Shown here piece by piece: positions 42,673-52,045 of a stretch of 64,000 bases of DNA. How positions within the stretch are numbered: position 1 is the first letter of the stretch; each line of letters begins with the position of its first letter. Location: contig JANQLV010000050.1 of NCBI GenBank assembly GCA_028280415.1, positions 62,001 to 126,000 on the forward strand, in the 5' to 3' direction. A model generated the notes under the pieces. The model did not search any database, was not told the origin of the DNA, and saw only the letters and a list, made by a program, of their open reading frames with translations. This stretch comes from Saprospiraceae bacterium (GTDB lineage Bacteria > Bacteroidota > Bacteroidia > Chitinophagales > Saprospiraceae). Both the position numbers and the translations under genes were made by a program.

Positions 42673-44570
42673 CTATACTTCTTCATTACCCGATCATTGT
42701 GGCGTCCGTTTAGGATAGTACGCTTATTATGTTTTTTCTTATCACCTATGAGCTTCTCGATAAGATCTTCGCGACCAATAGATTTGAGTTTTTCACGAAT
42801 CATATTGTGATTTTCGCGCTTGTGCCAAAAAAAGAATAAATGCTGGCGTTTTTTCTCTTTAGAGGTCCGCGCAGTATAAACCGGACGGAGCGTATAAGGG
42901 TGCAAACCGGTGTAGTAGATAATAGTCGCTACGGTCATCGGGGTGGGTGTAAAATCCTGCACCTGTTCGAGTTTAAAGCCCATGTCTTTCGTTTCCGCAG
43001 CCAGATTAGCCATCTCTTCTTCGGTAGAGCCGGGATGGCTGGAAATAAAATACGGAATCAAAGGCTGATTCAAGCCATGCTTTTTATTATAATAGTCGTA
43101 TTTCTTTTTAAAATCATAAAAATGCTTAAAAGAAGGTTTGCGCATAATCTTCAGGGTTTCATCCGAAGTATGTTCCGGAGCGACCTTTAAACGTCCACTG
43201 ATATGGCAAGTGACAAGTTGTTCCATATATTCATCGCCACTACCATCAGAATTCTTATTATAGGAATCTGCTAAAAGATCGTAGCGAATACCACTGCTGA
43301 CAAAAGCTTTTTTTACCTCAGGATGCGCATCTACTTTTTTATAAATATTTGTCAAAGCTTCGTGGCTGGTATCCAGATTACTGCAAATAACTGGATGGAT
43401 ACAGGATGGTGCTACACAGCGATCACAGATCGATTGATCTTTGCCTTTCATGCGATACATATTCGCTGAGGGCCCACCAATATCACTGATATACCCTTTG
43501 AAATCAGGCATTTTCGTTACCTGATCTACTTCCTTCAATATCGATTCCTCGGAACGGCTGGCAATAAATTTCCCCTGATGTGCAGAAATTGTACAGAAGC
43601 TACATCCTCCAAAACAACCCCTGTGCATATTAATTGAAAAGCGAATCATTTCATAAGCTGGCACCGATCCTCTTTTATTGTATTTCGGATGCGGCGTCCG
43701 GGTATACGGCAGGTCAAAAGAAGCATCGATCTGCTTTTCGGTCATCGGTGGATATGGGGGATTAATAATCAGATGATGATCTTCACAGCCCTGAATCAAA
43801 CGCCTCGCTTTTACTTTGTTTGATTCCTGTTCGATATGCTTGAAATTAGCTGCGAAACTGCGTTTGTCCCGCAAGCATTTTTCATGTGATGCCAGGTGAA
43901 AGTCTTCCCATTTTTTATTTACCGGAAGTGGTTCATTTCTGGGATGGAGCACTGCTGTTTGCGGTATAGTCTTCAGAGATTCAAAAGGCACCCCCCTTTT
44001 TAATAAACGAATCAGTTCCCGTAATGGCAGCTCCCCCATTCCATATACAATCATATCTGCCCCGCTCAGGCTCAGAAAATTGGGAAACAGCTTATCTGCC
44101 CAATAATCATAATGCGTCACCCTTCGTAAAGAAGCTTCTATCCCACCTACAACCACCGGAACATCCGGGTATAATTTTTTCAAAATCTCTGTATATACCT
44201 TCCCGGCATAATCGGGGCGAAAACCTGCCGAGCCTCCTGGTGTGTAGGCATCTGTTGATCGCTTGCGTTTCGAAGCCGTATAATGGTTAACCATCGGATC
44301 CATACAGCCAGAAGTAACCCCAAAAAAGAGTTTTGGTTTTCCAAACTTCTTAAAATCCCGAAGGTCATCCTTCCAGTTAGGCTGCGGTACAATAGCTATT
44401 TTTAGCCCTTCGCTCTCAATTATGCGCCCAATAACCGCCGTACCAAAAGCGGGATGATCAACATAGGCATCGCCAGATATCAGAATGACATCCAGTTCTT
44501 CCCAAGCTCTCAGCTCTATTTCTTTTCTGGTAATTGGCAACCAGTCTGTTACAGGTCGACGCTGTTCCAT
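42654..44570 (-). CDS. ygiQ: YgiQ-family radical SAM protein
   Basis: A 638-residue protein of the UPF0313/YgiQ family. The N-terminal B12-binding-like region begins WLPITRKEIELRAWEELDVI, with DPMVNHYTASKRKRSTDAYT following. The radical SAM Cys triad is C319-x3-C323-x2-C326 (HRGCFGGCSFCTISAHQG). RLKVAPEHTSDETLKIMRK and TPTPMTVATIIYYTGLHPYT are strongly conserved in the family. The Lys/Arg-rich tail (RVMKKYRKKRKK) is common as well. A [4Fe-4S]-dependent radical reaction is expected; the product is unknown. A TATCTTTGCA promoter lies just upstream. Confidence 0.95.
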   Translation of the reverse strand: MEQRRPVTDWLPITRKEIELRAWEELDVILISGDAYVDHPAFGTAVIGRIIESEGLKIAIVPQPNWKDDLRDFKKFGKPKLFFGVTSGCMDPMVNHYTASKRKRSTDAYTPGGSAGFRPDYAGKVYTEILKKLYPDVPVVVGGIEASLRRVTHYDYWADKLFPNFLSLSGADMIVYGMGELPLRELIRLLKRGVPFESLKTIPQTAVLHPRNEPLPVNKKWEDFHLASHEKCLRDKRSFAANFKHIEQESNKVKARRLIQGCEDHHLIINPPYPPMTEKQIDASFDLPYTRTPHPKYNKRGSVPAYEMIRFSINMHRGCFGGCSFCTISAHQGKFIASRSEESILKEVDQVTKMPDFKGYISDIGGPSANMYRMKGKDQSICDRCVAPSCIHPVICSNLDTSHEALTNIYKKVDAHPEVKKAFVSSGIRYDLLADSYNKNSDGSGDEYMEQLVTCHISGRLKVAPEHTSDETLKIMRKPSFKHFYDFKKKYDYYNKKHGLNQPLIPYFISSHPGSTEEEMANLAAETKDMGFKLEQVQDFTPTPMTVATIIYYTGLHPYTLRPVYTARTSKEKKRQHLFFFWHKRENHNMIREKLKSIGREDLIEKLIGDKKKHNKRTILNGRHNDRVMKKYRKKRKK

Positions 44571-44907
44571 TTTTAAAAATTGATTCTTTTTGCAAAGATA
44601 TAACTATATAATGACAGAAATGTTGATTTTAAAAAAATCCCTTTTCTAATTAAATAGTCAAAACTTATTGCTTCGCTTGTAGAAGAAGTGGAATGCTCAA
44701 GTGCAAATATTGTCACACAAGTTTCTGTTACTTCGGAATAGCCTTGGTTTGTCGTGTAAAAAGAGGCTTAGAATTTTAGCATTTTATGGGTATAAATACC
44801 ATTCACTTCCCGACTCATGCAAGACAGTGTACACGTTTAGCATGTGTTGGCATTTTTCGCTTTTGTTAGCTGTCGTGTTTTTATTCAGAAAGTATTGTAA
44901 TTAAAAT
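44571..44907. other. AT-rich spacer between ygiQ and the SDR pseudogene
   Basis: 337 bases. The TATCTTTGCA promoter of ygiQ lies at the left end. No ORF of interest. The segment near 44850-44890 (GTTGGCATTTTTCGCTTTTG) reminds me of spacer sequences around transferred gene cassettes in Bacteroidota, but I cannot support that. Confidence 0.4.
44593..44600 (-). promoter_or_regulatory. -7 box of the ygiQ promoter
   Basis: TATCTTTG on the minus strand (44600-44593), followed by CA, is a strong match to the Bacteroidota TAnnTTTG box. Transcription would start near 44586, 16 bases before the ygiQ ATG. No clear -33 TTTG is visible. Confidence 0.45.
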
Positions 44908-45700
44908 TTATAAGGTGTCAAATGGTTTGGGTTGTATCCCGTCAATATCTGTAAAATCATATTCTTTTGCCAAATGAGCAGCAACTAAAACCTGTCCGGT
45001 TTTACTAATTACATTTTTATCCAAAGCTAATGCTGCAATAGCTCTTCCAATAAATTGAGCTGATTCTTTTTTGGGATTTGGTTTTTTTCTCTTGTCAGCA
45101 ATATATCCTGGATACAATGACACACAGGTAATATTACTTTTTTTCAATTCTACGGACATATCTGCTGCCATTTTATCGACTGCTGCTTTTGCAACACCAT
45201 AAATTACATTACCATAATACTTGCGACTTGCATAGAAAGAGATATTAACAATTAAGCCGTTTTTCTGCTCCAACATTAATTGAGTAGCAAATACACTTGC
45301 AACATAATTTGAACGTACTCCTACTTTATTCATCTCATCCCAAAGTTCAAGCGGTTGCTCCCAAAAAGGTGCTTTCCAGCGAAATCCTTTATACGCGTTT
45401 CTATTCCTAAGTCTTTGATATCCTCCCCAAGCATTATTTACCAATAATATCCAATCTGCCTTCCTCTTTTTTGATTAAATCAAAAACAGCTTTTACTTCA
45501 TCATCATTTTCGTGATTACATTCAACTGCTATTCCCTTCCCTCCGGCATTTGTAATTTCTTTGACATCTTTTTCTTTAATTGTTCTTCCGGTCACATAAA
45601 CCGTTGCTCCTGCTTCTCCCAAGCCTATCGCAATTCCTTTTCCAACGTTTCGAGTTCCCCCAGTAACTAAAGCAATTTTTCCCTTTAGTTGTGTCATCAT
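44908..45700 (-). pseudogene. Frameshifted short-chain dehydrogenase/reductase (DHRS1-like SDR)
   Basis: Two overlapping frames together make one SDR of about 263 residues. The first (45700-45434) has the NAD(P)-binding ALVTGGTRNVGKGIAIGLGE and stops right after EGRLDIIGK. The second (45444-44908) continues with LVNNAWGGYQRL, IVNISFYAS, the active-site YGVAKAAVDKMAAD (Tyr-x3-Lys) and VSLYPGYIADK. Reading GRLDI directly into LVNNAWGG restores the family's usual sequence and needs removal of one base near 45443-45449. The gene is more AT-rich than its neighbours. It may be a true pseudogene, a recent mutation or a sequencing error. Confidence 0.8.
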
Positions 45701-45800
45701 TCCTTTTATTACTTATTTGTTCTTGCAGATAATATATTAAGTGTAACATTATCAAATTATTAGCCTGGCAATAGCTTGATAATTCGCTCAATTTGATCAG

Positions 45801-48368
45801 TTATTGTAAAATTAGCTGCTGCACTCTTGTAAACGAGTCACTACTCAAGCGGATATAATAAATCCCTTTTGCCAGATTAGAGACATCGGCATTTATTCTT
45901 TGTGTTCCGACTCCCAGGCTTTCATTACTTAAAGTTCTAATCTGACGTCCGTTTATATCCAATATTTCTATAAGAACTTTCTGATTTTCCCTGTTTTCAA
46001 AATCCAGACTAAACGCACCACTGCTCGGATTTGGAAAGAGCTTGACCTCTATATCCTGAACTATATTTTCATTAGAAAGCGGTTCTTCCAATAGATCTCT
46101 TTGATAAGCACCATTTCCATGGCTGGCAATTCTTAGTTTGCGATTTATGGGAGATATTTTTAAATCAAAAACCATGATCGCATCTGGCAAACCTTCCTGA
46201 TAGGCTTCCCAGGTTGCACCTCCATCTGTCGAAGCAAATACGCCAAAGTCATTTCCTACATAAATGTGATTAGGAAGAAGTGGATCAACAATAACCGCGT
46301 TGGTAGGAATGTCCGGTAAGGTCCCGGTAATATCCTGCCAGCTCGCGCCGTAATCCTGTGTTTTAAAAACATGTCCCGTTCCAAAACCGGAATAAGTAAT
46401 ATAGGCTGTCGCTTCATCCGTCGGGTCAACAGTCATATCCATTGGGAAGCGATCCGGTAAATCTTGTGTGATATCCGTAAAATTATCCCCACCATCTACT
46501 GTCACAAAAACGTGCCCGCGATTACCGTTCAAGGGTGCAGTTGCCAAGTATAATACATCTTCATTCTCCGGAGCAACTTCCATGCTCAGGATTGGATTTC
46601 CATTATCAATATTTAAAGCCTGCAAATTCCAGGAGCTTCCAAAATCAGTGGATTTACCAACCGAGGCAGAGCCTGAATACAAAACATCCCCATTACTTGG
46701 AGCTAATACATAAGGGGCAATAAAGGCCGGAGCATTATTAACTGTAGCAATGGGTATCCCCGAAAAATTCTGATCATCAAAGGTCCTTCTGACATTCAGG
46801 TTTTGAGAGGATACAAAATAGGCATTGGGATTGTCTACAGATGCCGCGGTCCAACTCCCATCCCCTCCATTTTTCAAAGTCCAGGTCAGATCACCATTCC
46901 ATTTAATCGTTCCGTTATCCTGTAAACCGCCAATGAAAAAATCCTCGTCAACGGGCGAAACTGATGCCCCGTTATAAAACTGAGCCGTTTGATAAGAACC
47001 GTTGGCACTGCGCCAGGTCAAACCTCCATCTTCCGAACGATGCATTCCACCATCACTGGCTACGTATACGACATTGGCCTCGGTAGGATGAAAAACTACA
47101 TCATGTGCATCTGAGTGAACAAAATTCTCACCTCCATCCGGACCTTCTATTGGCGGATTCGGGAAACCGATTCCACCAATTGTTTCCTGTACAATGTTAT
47201 TACCTCCATCCTCCGACACCCAAATTTCGATTCCGATGGCCACCAGGTAATCGGGATCGTTGGGATCTACTGCCACATCATGCGAAAACCATCCCTGCCA
47301 TTTAGAGTAGTCCGTCGTATTTCGAATTTCCCAGGTTGCGCCAAAATCAGTTGATCGACACAGCCAGGTAGCACCGTCTGAAAAACCAAAACCATTGCCA
47401 ATACTCGCATAAATTATGTCTTCATTGGACGGCGCCATTGCCAATTGGCCTTTTCCATTATAATTATTCGGCAAATTGTTTTCGATCTTCGTCCAGTCTC
47501 CACCTCCATCTGTGGAACGATAAATTCCAAAGCCCGGCGATTGGAAGTTCCCGCAAACAACCACTACCATATTCGGATCATCGGATTTAACAAGAATATC
47601 GGTCGCCATCGGTACATTCAACATTTGATTCCAGGTAGTGCCTGCATCTGTGCTTTTGTACACCCCTTCGGTCGTAGCTGCAAAAACAATATTGGGATCA
47701 GAAGGCGGTATCTTAATCGCCCAAATGCCATGGTTTTGATTGTATGACCAGTCCAGGCTTTTCGTCCAGCTCTGTCCTCCATCAGTAGATTTCAGGATAC
47801 CCATCCCCCAGCTACCCCGGGTATTTCGGTAAGCAGCACCAGTGCCTGCAGCATTATAGTTATAAACCTCTCCGGTTCCAACATACATAGTCATGGAATC
47901 TCCCGGGGCAAAAGTAATCGAACTAACGCCAAGTATTGGTTGCCCAAGATCGAGCTGTTCCCAGGCAGCAACGCCCATACCAGCCGAATAAGTTCTCCAC
48001 AAACCACCGCTTGCCGAGCCTGCGTACATAGTATTGGGATTTTGAGGATTAAAAGCCAGAGCCAGCGTTCTTCCTCCGCGATTGTGTGGTCCCATGGTTT
48101 CCCAAGGATCCGTTGTGACCGTTCTGGTTGATGCACTGGTCGCACTTTGCATTTTCGCCCAGGCAGCGTAATAGGCGTTTTCGGGCATATTCTTATCCGG
48201 ATAAGCCTGACGGTCTCCATTAAACAATAAAGCCTGATAAGCTCCGGATACACCTGCTTCTTCGCCTTGAGTCTTTGCTGTTTTTTCAAAACGATTATAA
48301 AAAAACAGCGCCGTAATTATCAATACTCCAGCAAAGGTTAAAATTGTAAGGGAATTACTTTTTTTCAT
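45801..48368 (-). CDS. Secreted BNR/sortilin-like beta-propeller protein with T9SS tail
   Basis: An 855-residue protein. An N-terminal hydrophobic signal/anchor (about 7-26) leads into many BNR (Asp-box) repeats across about 70-765, such as SADGGQSW-type and ILKSTDGGQSWTKSLDWSYN, YRSTDGGGDWTKIENNLP, VFASTDGGATWEAYQEGLP. It closes with a T9SS type A sorting domain (DIEVKLFPNPSSGAFSLDF, GIYYIRLSSDSFTRVQQLI). BNR propellers in the family include sialidase-like and sortilin-like proteins. No catalytic residues are recognisable here, so an adhesive or binding role is more likely. It is on the outer surface or secreted. Confidence 0.92.
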   Translation of the reverse strand: MKKSNSLTILTFAGVLIITALFFYNRFEKTAKTQGEEAGVSGAYQALLFNGDRQAYPDKNMPENAYYAAWAKMQSATSASTRTVTTDPWETMGPHNRGGRTLALAFNPQNPNTMYAGSASGGLWRTYSAGMGVAAWEQLDLGQPILGVSSITFAPGDSMTMYVGTGEVYNYNAAGTGAAYRNTRGSWGMGILKSTDGGQSWTKSLDWSYNQNHGIWAIKIPPSDPNIVFAATTEGVYKSTDAGTTWNQMLNVPMATDILVKSDDPNMVVVVCGNFQSPGFGIYRSTDGGGDWTKIENNLPNNYNGKGQLAMAPSNEDIIYASIGNGFGFSDGATWLCRSTDFGATWEIRNTTDYSKWQGWFSHDVAVDPNDPDYLVAIGIEIWVSEDGGNNIVQETIGGIGFPNPPIEGPDGGENFVHSDAHDVVFHPTEANVVYVASDGGMHRSEDGGLTWRSANGSYQTAQFYNGASVSPVDEDFFIGGLQDNGTIKWNGDLTWTLKNGGDGSWTAASVDNPNAYFVSSQNLNVRRTFDDQNFSGIPIATVNNAPAFIAPYVLAPSNGDVLYSGSASVGKSTDFGSSWNLQALNIDNGNPILSMEVAPENEDVLYLATAPLNGNRGHVFVTVDGGDNFTDITQDLPDRFPMDMTVDPTDEATAYITYSGFGTGHVFKTQDYGASWQDITGTLPDIPTNAVIVDPLLPNHIYVGNDFGVFASTDGGATWEAYQEGLPDAIMVFDLKISPINRKLRIASHGNGAYQRDLLEEPLSNENIVQDIEVKLFPNPSSGAFSLDFENRENQKVLIEILDINGRQIRTLSNESLGVGTQRINADVSNLAKGIYYIRLSSDSFTRVQQLILQ

Positions 48369-48927
48369 ATGAATTGCTTTATTACTTTATATAGCTTTTG
48401 GACATGGATGTAAAGTTATGCAGAGTAGACTCCGCAGAAACACAAAGTCAGACTTTCTACCATTTATCAAATCCAATATTCGAAAAGCTTTTCAACAAAA
48501 TAGGGAAATTGCTACAAAGCCCGACAACAATAAAACACTTATTGGGTATTTGGAAAACGGCTGACAAATTCTTCAACTTTTCATGCTCCGAGCAAACCCT
48601 ATTTGTAATAGACAAAAGTGAAATCCAGACATTTCGTAAACAGTGACAATTCCCTTTACTACTACTCAAAATGGAAGAAAGATTGTGTAAAATAGCTCAA
48701 CGTCAAAAAAAGGACAGGGAATCATTCCTTTAAAATCCATCAGGAGCGCAAATAAGCTCAACTTTTTATTTCTCACTTTCATTTTTTTTTGTATATTTAA
48801 GAAAAGTGTTTTCAGATTGCTGCTAATGATTTTCAGCAGAATCGCTTCGATTGATATGCGCATTGAATAGTTCGCGATTCTCCTTGTTCCGTTTCAACTC
48901 ATTGTTCATTTATAAATCTAATCGCCT
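48369..48927. other. Gene-free stretch between the BNR protein and the CBS protein
   Basis: 559 bases. I see no convincing gene, strong repeat or promoter match. The region is AT-rich in its second half and carries a long T run at about 48783-48792. Confidence 0.5.
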
Positions 48928-49356
48928 ATGCTAAACGAACAAGTACGCAGAATTATGACCAAAGACCCCATCGTCGTTAGCCCTGAGGATATAGTGCGAG
49001 ATGTATCCAATATGATGGTGGCTAAGAAAATCCAGCAAATACCTGTGGTAGAAAAGGGTAAGCTGGTAGGATTGATTACTTCCTATGACCTGTGGCGAGA
49101 CTTGAAGGGTTCTCCGGACAGTGAAAACAGAAAAGTCAGAGAAGTAATGAACACTAACGTACTTAAGATCGCACCAAAAGACAAAGTAGGTACCGCCGCC
49201 GAATTGTTCATTGACCGCCGTTTCAAAACTTTACCCGTAGTCAATCTACGCAATGAACTTAAGGGAGTCGTTACTGCTTTTGATGTAATCAAGCATGTAT
49301 TCAAAAAAGAATACCCAAATCCTATCCTTTACCGGGATGTATTGCTAACAGATTAA
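48928..49356 (+). CDS. Stand-alone tandem CBS-domain protein
   Basis: A 142-residue soluble protein made of two CBS domains (about 1-60 and 68-132): VRRIMTKDPIVVSPEDIVRD, KKIQQIPVVEKGKLVGLITS and VREVMNTNVLKIAPKDKVGT, RFKTLPVVNLRNELKGVVTA. Such CBS pairs bind adenine nucleotides and work as energy or redox sensors on other proteins. No effector domain is attached and neighbours are unrelated. A strong terminator follows 7 bases after the stop, so it is a single-gene unit. Confidence 0.92.
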   Translation: MLNEQVRRIMTKDPIVVSPEDIVRDVSNMMVAKKIQQIPVVEKGKLVGLITSYDLWRDLKGSPDSENRKVREVMNTNVLKIAPKDKVGTAAELFIDRRFKTLPVVNLRNELKGVVTAFDVIKHVFKKEYPNPILYRDVLLTD

Positions 49357-49363
49357 TCAAATT

Positions 49364-49405
49364 TCCGCCACTCCTCTTCACTCGCCGAGCAGTGGCGGAT
49401 AACTT
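49364..49405 (+). terminator. Terminator after the CBS-protein gene
   Basis: TCCGCCACT (49364-49372) pairs exactly with AGTGGCGGA (49391-49399), followed by TAACTTTT. Confidence 0.6.
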
Positions 49406-49480
49406 TTCCTATTTCAGTAATTCATTACTTTTTAAGAACACAGCTTTTGCAAATACTGAGATAGTCTCTCGTTCGTGTTT

Positions 49481-50542
49481 TTAGTTTCTAAAAAACAGCG
49501 TATCCCGTACAAACTCTGTATCTGTTAGGGTATTCAAAAAAGTAATTATTGCTTCCTTGTCATTTTCATCCAAATCTATTCCAAGGCGACCATCCTGAGC
49601 GACAAAAATTTCATCAATCGTTTCGTAATGAACCATTCCGTCATCATAATGATCCAGTACTTCCTTTAAGGTTGAGAATCTTGCATTGTGCATATACGGA
49701 GCCGTCAAAGCAACATTTCTCAAACTTGGAACTCTAAATTTACCAATATCCGACTCCAAAGCTGTAATTTGGTTTCTTCCGGTATCCGCAAAGGTTGAGT
49801 CCAAGCCATTATTCCTATAGGAAAAATCCGTAAACAATTCTCCTGCGTGGCAAGAAGCACATTTTTCTTGAAAAATTTCCATCCCCTCTAGTTCCAGTAC
49901 ACTAAACGATGCTCCTTCATTTCGTACATACTGATCGTATTTGCTATTTGCAGAAACCATCATATTAGTAAACTGGGACAATGCATGTAGTGCAAAAGGA
50001 AGCGTGATCTCTTCTATGCCAAAAGCATCTCTAAACATTCTTTTGTATTTCTCTTTAGCATTTAGTTTAGCTACTACGTTTTCTACCGTTTCGTCGAACT
50101 CAAATGGTGCTTCTATAGCATTGATCGGTACAAAATCTAAATGAGTAACACCCCCGTCCCAGAAGAACTCCGGAAAAAATGCCATATTCGTCAATGATGG
50201 CGCATTCCTGATACCGAGCCGGTTATCGACTCCAACACTCAGAGGATGAATAGGAGAATCAGCAAATGCAGTTGCCTGAATATGACAATTATTACAGGAG
50301 ACCGAACCATCTCTTGAAAGAATCGGATCGTAAAACAATTCTTTCCCTAATTCAAACCCTTCTTCGGTCACAGGGTTATTATCAAAAGTATACCTTGGTT
50401 GTGGAAAATTCTCCGGCACAACAAACTCATATCGATCAATAGGATCAATGGGTTCATCATCATCCGAACAAGAAGTGCATATCAATAATAAAAAACAGGC
50501 CCAGTACAACACCGGGCTTGTCCAAAGACTACGCTTTTTCAT
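49481..50542 (-). CDS. MauG/MbnH-type di-haem cytochrome c peroxidase lipoprotein
   Basis: A 353-residue exported protein. A lipoprotein signal ends CTSCSDDDE. Two haem-binding sites follow: C83-N-N-C86-H87 and C228-A-S-C231-H232. PYMHNARFSTL (about 282-292) is the typical distal-ligand segment. This is the di-haem peroxidase/MauG fold. The next gene upstream (9 bases) is a MbnP-type protein. In methanotrophs the related MbnH oxidises a Trp of MbnP to kynurenine for copper binding, so the same pairing is likely here. It would work in the periplasm or be anchored to a membrane. Confidence 0.9.
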   Translation of the reverse strand: MKKRSLWTSPVLYWACFLLLICTSCSDDDEPIDPIDRYEFVVPENFPQPRYTFDNNPVTEEGFELGKELFYDPILSRDGSVSCNNCHIQATAFADSPIHPLSVGVDNRLGIRNAPSLTNMAFFPEFFWDGGVTHLDFVPINAIEAPFEFDETVENVVAKLNAKEKYKRMFRDAFGIEEITLPFALHALSQFTNMMVSANSKYDQYVRNEGASFSVLELEGMEIFQEKCASCHAGELFTDFSYRNNGLDSTFADTGRNQITALESDIGKFRVPSLRNVALTAPYMHNARFSTLKEVLDHYDDGMVHYETIDEIFVAQDGRLGIDLDENDKEAIITFLNTLTDTEFVRDTLFFRN

Positions 50543-50551
50543 ATTCCTATA

Positions 50552-51418
50552 CTATTGATGTACATGATCTAATTCAAAAACATTCACTAACTTTTCTGCA
50601 AATGGTTTACCTAAATCAGGTCGATGAATAGCATAAGTAGTTGAAAAATCTATTCCTTTTAACAACTCTTCAAAGTTGACATTGATATGAGCCTCGGGAT
50701 TCAGCCCGTCTTCTATCCGGATATTTGAATCAAAATCAAGTTCAATGATTTTGATATTGTTTACAAATTTTGGATCTTCTCCTGGCTCGGGCTCTACATC
50801 TTTCCAGCCTCCTACGTGAATAGCATAAGTTCCTTCCAATGTCTCATTACCGTTCCCCCAATCTACATATTCCTGTCCTGAGTTTGAAGCATTTCCTTCA
50901 ACACCAAAACCAATGTATCCAGCATTCCAATTCCAAAACCAGGCTCCGTTTGCAGGATCGAGTACACCACCAGCTGCCCCTTCTTGCACACCAGACTCAT
51001 CTACCCCAACTGTAAAACGAATTTTATCATAAGTTCCCGCCTCAATATCCTTTAAATTGATCACATTGGAATTAGGGGTAGTGGATATTACATGATAATA
51101 TCCGGTCACCTCATCTGCATTAGCGGATACATTTAGCGGGTCAAGGTGTTTGATCCCATCAGGACCCTCCAATTCTATAGCGCTGATATAGTAAGCAAAG
51201 AGTGATATATTATATTCCTGACCATCAGTATCCATGTAGTCAAAAGTCTTGTCTCCATAATCTTTTATGGAAATGCTTTGATCCCCAAGTTTATTATCAA
51301 AAAAAACGGACAATACACCGGGGTTCTTAGTCGAATCTTCATCGTCTTTATTACAAGCTGAAAAACTAACAAAGGAAATCGCAAAAAATGCAAAGAGGAT
51401 TTTATGAAATGGTTTCAT
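50552..51418 (-). CDS. MbnP-like copper-binding lipoprotein
   Basis: A 288-residue lipoprotein (lipobox FSFSAC-like, Cys22 in SFSACNKD). The core has family marks SLFAYYISAIELEGPDG, GTYDKIRFTVGVDESGVQEG and the Trp-rich segment NGAWFWNWNAGYIGFGVEG (W160, W162, W164) that carries the oxidised Trp in MbnP. A C-terminal AHINVNFEELLKGID and final DHVHQ also appear typical. It is one gene with the di-haem peroxidase (9-base gap) and a Cys-rich small protein upstream. Copper binding is inferred from family and context. Confidence 0.88.
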   Translation of the reverse strand: MKPFHKILFAFFAISFVSFSACNKDDEDSTKNPGVLSVFFDNKLGDQSISIKDYGDKTFDYMDTDGQEYNISLFAYYISAIELEGPDGIKHLDPLNVSANADEVTGYYHVISTTPNSNVINLKDIEAGTYDKIRFTVGVDESGVQEGAAGGVLDPANGAWFWNWNAGYIGFGVEGNASNSGQEYVDWGNGNETLEGTYAIHVGGWKDVEPEPGEDPKFVNNIKIIELDFDSNIRIEDGLNPEAHINVNFEELLKGIDFSTTYAIHRPDLGKPFAEKLVNVFELDHVHQ

Positions 51419-51526
51419 TATTATTTTTATTTATTTTTAAAAAATACTCCGTATATGCAAACATGGTTTACATAAACAAATTAGAATTCTTTTTTGAAGA
51501 CTGTTTCAAAAACAGCCTTTTAGAAA

Positions 51527-51916
51527 TTAGCAAGAAATGCCGGATGGTACTTCCGGTGGTTGGAGTATTTTAAAAAAATAATCAGAATGGTACAAAGGGC
51601 TGTCAAAAGCTTTAATGAGTTTATTATGGATAGCTTCAACATCCAGAATGCCCAAAGATAAATAATCGGAAAAAGCAATTTTTAACTTAAATTGATAGAC
51701 CAGGTGATTGAGGGGTACATCCTCATCACGCTCCTCTTCCAATTGCTTGGAAAGATAACATTTACCGTTGCATTGTTTTTCTGGTTTCTTCCTGTTTACA
51801 CAAAAATTTTCTATAATATAAGTCTGATTACCATAGAAATATACAATGGTAAGCACATCCCTACATCCAAAGGAGATGAATAAAATGGTGAGAAATATGG
51901 CAAGCCTCTCTTTCAC
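51527..51916 (-). CDS. Small Cys-motif protein upstream of the MbnP/MbnH pair
   Basis: A 129-residue protein with an N-terminal hydrophobic segment (about 4-18), then a short region with FCVNRKKPEKQCNGKCYLSKQL (three Cys, Lys-rich). No known domain. The CNGKC pattern and the position in front of MbnP/MbnH suggest a metal-related role, perhaps copper delivery, but this is inference. It ends in SGISC, another Cys. About 108 bases separate it from the MbnP gene, so an operon is possible but not certain. Confidence 0.65.
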   Translation of the reverse strand: MKERLAIFLTILFISFGCRDVLTIVYFYGNQTYIIENFCVNRKKPEKQCNGKCYLSKQLEEERDEDVPLNHLVYQFKLKIAFSDYLSLGILDVEAIHNKLIKAFDSPLYHSDYFFKILQPPEVPSGISC

Positions 51917-52045
51917 AAAACAAATTTACCCTTTTGTCGGGACTATAACATCTTTGTTTTTGTTTATGTTTTGTCATATTGGATGAATTTAATGCTACAT
52001 TAGGTAAACAAGATTTGTAAGCTAAACCCAAGAGGATATAAAACG

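Noticed and set aside
44701-44904. 67-residue frame and cassette-like spacer next to the SDR pseudogene
   Set aside because: The 'cassette' resemblance is a recollection only; no attC-like pair or integrase was seen.
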